From assembly GCA_016191465.1 (NCBI GenBank), contig JACPOP010000014.1, positions 1 to 64,000 on the forward strand: 64,000 nucleotides of DNA, given 5' to 3'. Position 1 is the stretch's first letter, and each line of letters begins with the position of its first letter. The notes below the pieces were generated by a model. It searched no databases, had not been told where the DNA came from, and worked only from the letters and a program-made list of their open reading frames with translations. The position numbers and the translations under genes were made by a program. Below are positions 61,931 to 64,000 of this stretch, in pieces. The stretch is from Chloroflexota bacterium (GTDB lineage Bacteria; Chloroflexota; UBA6077; CF-72).

Positions 61931-62044
61931 CGCCGCCTACTACACGCGGGTAGCACGTTCCTCACCAGGGGTCCGGCATAGGGGACCAGCCGGCCGCCGA
62001 GGTGACCCGCTCCGCACGCAAGACACGAAGGAAGGTACCGCCCA

Positions 62045-63814
62045 ATGACGCCGCAACCCCGCTCCGCTCGCGTGGGCGCGCTCGCGCTCGCCACCATGCT
62101 CCTGCTCGCCGCGTGCGCGCCGGCCGCGCCGAGCGCGCCGACCGCGGCCCCGGCCGCGCCCAAGCCCACCGAGGCCGCGAAGCCCGCGGCGCCCGCCGCC
62201 ACGACGGCCCCAGCCGCCCCGACGGTACCCGCCGCCACGGGCATTCCGGCGGCCAAGCCCGCGGCGCCGGCCGCCACGGCCGCTCCGGCCGCCAAGCCCA
62301 GCGTCCGCTCGCTGCGCATCGCCATCGCCACGGACGAGGGCACGCTCAACCCCTACACCTATAAGACGGGCTACCCCGGCTGGAACATGCTGAACCTGGT
62401 CTGGGACTCGCTGATGCAACTGGACGCCCAGAACGTGCCGCAGCCGTTGCTGGCAGCGTCCGTCAAGACGACGGACGCGATGACCTACGACATCACGATG
62501 CGGCCGGGTATCAAGTGGCACGACGGCAAGCCGCTGACCTCTGAAGACGTGAAGTTCACGTACGAGTACTTCATCAAGATCACCCACAGTCGATTCAGCA
62601 GTCCGCTGCGGGCAATCGACACCATCACCACGGACGGTCCCGAGCGTCTGACGATCAAGCTCAAGGCCCCGAACCCGTCGTTCCCCGTGCGCGCGCTGGC
62701 CGACGCGCCCATCATTCCGCGTCAGGAATGGGACAACGTGCCCCTGGAGCGGACCAAGGAAATCCCCGCCAAGATCGGCTCGGGCCCGTACAAGCTGATC
62801 GAGGCCACTGACACCGCGTACCGTCTGGAGGCTAACCCGGACTACTTCCTGGGCGCGCCGCCGGTGGGCGAGCTGCTGTTCCCGGTCATCAAGGACCTGA
62901 ATACCGCCCTTCAGGCGCTGCGCACCGGCGAGGTGCAGGCCGTGGCGCGCGAGCTGCCGCCAGAGCAGGTGCAGCCGTTCAGTCAGGCACCGCTGAAGGT
63001 GTCCAAGGGGCCCGGCTTCGCCAGCACCCTGCTGCAGTTCAACCTGGAACGGGCACCCTTCGACAAGACGGAGGTTCGCCAAGCCATCGACCTGGCGATT
63101 GACAAGAAGAAGCTCGTCGACACCATCCTGCTGGGCAATGGCACGGTCGCCACGCCAGGCTTCGTCCACCCCGACTCGCCCAACCACGATCCGTCCGTGC
63201 AGGCACGGTTCGACGTGGCAAAGGCGAAGCAGTTGCTGGACCAGGCCGGTGCCGTGCCCGGGCCGGACGGCATCCGCGTGCTGAATGGCAAGCCCATGGC
63301 CTTCACGGTGCTGGCGCAGTCCGAGCAGCCGCTGCGGATCCGCGCCGCGGAGCTGATCATCGGCATGCTCAAGGAGGTCGGTATCCAGACCACCGTCAAG
63401 GTGCTGGACAACAACGCGGTCATCGACCTGGTGTGGAAAGACTTCGACGTCACCAAGCCGCGAGACTACGAGCTGGCGATGTTCGGCTGGTCGGCGCCGG
63501 TCCAGGTGGACCCGGCCCGCGTGGTGGACTTCGCCCACTCCGACCCGACCATCGGCACCGGCAACATCGGCGCCTACAAAAACCCCGAGGCCGACAAGAT
63601 CGGTGACCAGGTGCGCGCCGCGGTCGATCCCGCGCAGCGCAAGCAGCTTATCGGCCAATACGAGCGCATCCTGGCCACGGACGTGCCGTTCGTCATGCTC
63701 TACTTCCAGGACCTGGCGTACGCCTACCGCGCGGACGCGTACGACGGCTGGCTGTTCCAGAAGGGCCAGGGCATCATCACGAAGCTGTCGTTCCTGCCAG
63801 GCTTCGGCCGTTAG
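62045..63814 (+). CDS. Peptide/nickel-type ABC substrate-binding lipoprotein (SBP_bac_5)
   Basis: A 589-residue family 5 binding protein. A Sec leader with lipobox LLAAC near 19-24, a long Ala/Pro/Thr linker to about 85, then SBP_bac_5 domains: LVWDSLMQLDAQNVPQPLLAAS, MTYDITMRPGIKWHDGKPLTSEDVKFTYEY, ELAMFGWSAPVQVDPARVV. ATG 62045 has GGAAGG 13 bases upstream. First gene of the DppB-type permease operon that runs off the window. Ligand probably an oligopeptide or other small polar molecule. Confidence 0.9.
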   Translation: MTPQPRSARVGALALATMLLLAACAPAAPSAPTAAPAAPKPTEAAKPAAPAATTAPAAPTVPAATGIPAAKPAAPAATAAPAAKPSVRSLRIAIATDEGTLNPYTYKTGYPGWNMLNLVWDSLMQLDAQNVPQPLLAASVKTTDAMTYDITMRPGIKWHDGKPLTSEDVKFTYEYFIKITHSRFSSPLRAIDTITTDGPERLTIKLKAPNPSFPVRALADAPIIPRQEWDNVPLERTKEIPAKIGSGPYKLIEATDTAYRLEANPDYFLGAPPVGELLFPVIKDLNTALQALRTGEVQAVARELPPEQVQPFSQAPLKVSKGPGFASTLLQFNLERAPFDKTEVRQAIDLAIDKKKLVDTILLGNGTVATPGFVHPDSPNHDPSVQARFDVAKAKQLLDQAGAVPGPDGIRVLNGKPMAFTVLAQSEQPLRIRAAELIIGMLKEVGIQTTVKVLDNNAVIDLVWKDFDVTKPRDYELAMFGWSAPVQVDPARVVDFAHSDPTIGTGNIGAYKNPEADKIGDQVRAAVDPAQRKQLIGQYERILATDVPFVMLYFQDLAYAYRADAYDGWLFQKGQGIITKLSFLPGFGR

Positions 63815-63818
63815 CGAG

Positions 63819-63882
63819 GACGCGCGTGATCGGTGATCAGTGGTTAGGCGGTCATCTCAACTGACCACTGATCACGCGCGTC
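63819..63882. repeat. Hairpin with GATCAGTGGT units between binding-protein and permease genes
   Basis: GACGCGCGTGATC...AGTGGT (63819-63845) pairs with ACCACTGATCACGCGCGTC (63864-63882). The GATCAGTGG words recall the arms of hairpin copies 3 and 4, but the ends differ (GACGCGCG). As an intercistronic hairpin it may adjust binding-protein versus permease expression. Confidence 0.7.
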
Positions 63883-63889
63883 GCAAGCC

Positions 63890-64000
63890 ATGACGGGCTT
63901 CTTTGGTGGCAAAGTGGCGCAGTACGCGCTGGTACTGTTCGTCACGATTACCCTCAACTTCCTGCTGCCGCGGCTCATGCCCGGCAGCCCGCTGGCCTAC
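63890..64000 (+). CDS. Peptide ABC transporter permease (DppB-like), N-terminal fragment
   Basis: The first 37 residues of a permease: MTGFFGGKVAQYAL, then a hydrophobic helix (VLFVTITLNFLLPRLMP) and GSPLAY, typical of the DppB/OppB N-terminus, where the P-x-x-x-PGSP segment follows helix 1. It runs off the window end. Preceded by the peptide-type binding protein, so it probably forms the same transporter. Confidence 0.85.
   Translation, partial: MTGFFGGKVAQYALVLFVTITLNFLLPRLMPGSPLAY

Noticed and set aside
1-64000. rRNA, tRNA or riboswitch genes
   Set aside because: I looked for conserved tRNA arms and rRNA stretches and saw none; the long leader at 45.95-46.18 kb has hairpins but matches no riboswitch I know.

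Overview
High-GC bacterial DNA from a chromosome with well over forty genes in this window. I infer a member of the Chloroflexota (Thermomicrobia-like or a related soil lineage). The evidence is the high G+C, solute-binding lipoproteins with long Ala/Pro/Thr linkers after the lipobox, Pro/Thr-linker single-pass membrane proteins, a TrmB-type regulator, leaderless-looking promoters and dispersed hairpin repeats between genes. No rRNA or tRNA gene was seen, so the placement is an inference.

Layout. 0-6.6 kb: a two-gene defence module on the minus strand (PLD-nuclease/SNF2-helicase fusion plus Eco57I/PglX-like DNA methylase); an IS5-type element has cut off the 3' end of the methylase. 6.7-34.9 kb: mixed housekeeping and accessory genes. 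These are an MFS exporter, a VOC protein, a stand-alone 5'-3' exonuclease, a MocR regulator, a Phd/PIN toxin-antitoxin pair, GlpD, an M1 peptidase, DinB and GH99-like proteins, an operon of a DMFase-like protein, a glycosyltransferase and a PolX whose polymerase site is degenerate, a HEPN/MNT pair, a DegT aminotransferase, a GMC oxidoreductase, an envelope group (AmaP-like protein, Gln/Gly-rich protein, truncated kinase-like membrane protein), and a TetR gene joined head to head with a broken DUF2071 gene.

34.9-57.7 kb: a catabolic island. It carries two diverged copies of one kit (CocE/NonD hydrolase, NitT/TauT-type binding lipoprotein, thiamine-diphosphate enzyme, amidohydrolase), plus an aryl-AMP ligase, a hydroxyisobutyrate-dehydrogenase-like enzyme, an M24 'pita-bread' protein without the usual metal aspartates, an SDR, a third amidohydrolase, a His-rich LVIVD propeller, a TrmB-family regulator and an ArsR-type regulator. 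Most promoters here carry the same inverted repeat, CTAC-N4-GTAG flanked by GTAGTGT, which suggests one regulon, perhaps run by the TrmB-like protein. This shared operator is the strongest candidate for something undescribed. 57.9-64 kb: a complete polar amino-acid ABC transporter with a threonine-synthase-like PLP enzyme, then a peptide-type binding protein and the start of its permease.

A second novelty is a family of intergenic hairpins that start with GACGAGTT and end with AACTCG (108 to about 210 bp). Their arms are built from 7-bp tandem units. The unit differs between copies but is complementary between the two arms of a copy. Three copies lie between convergent genes and two coincide with the upstream gene's stop codon.
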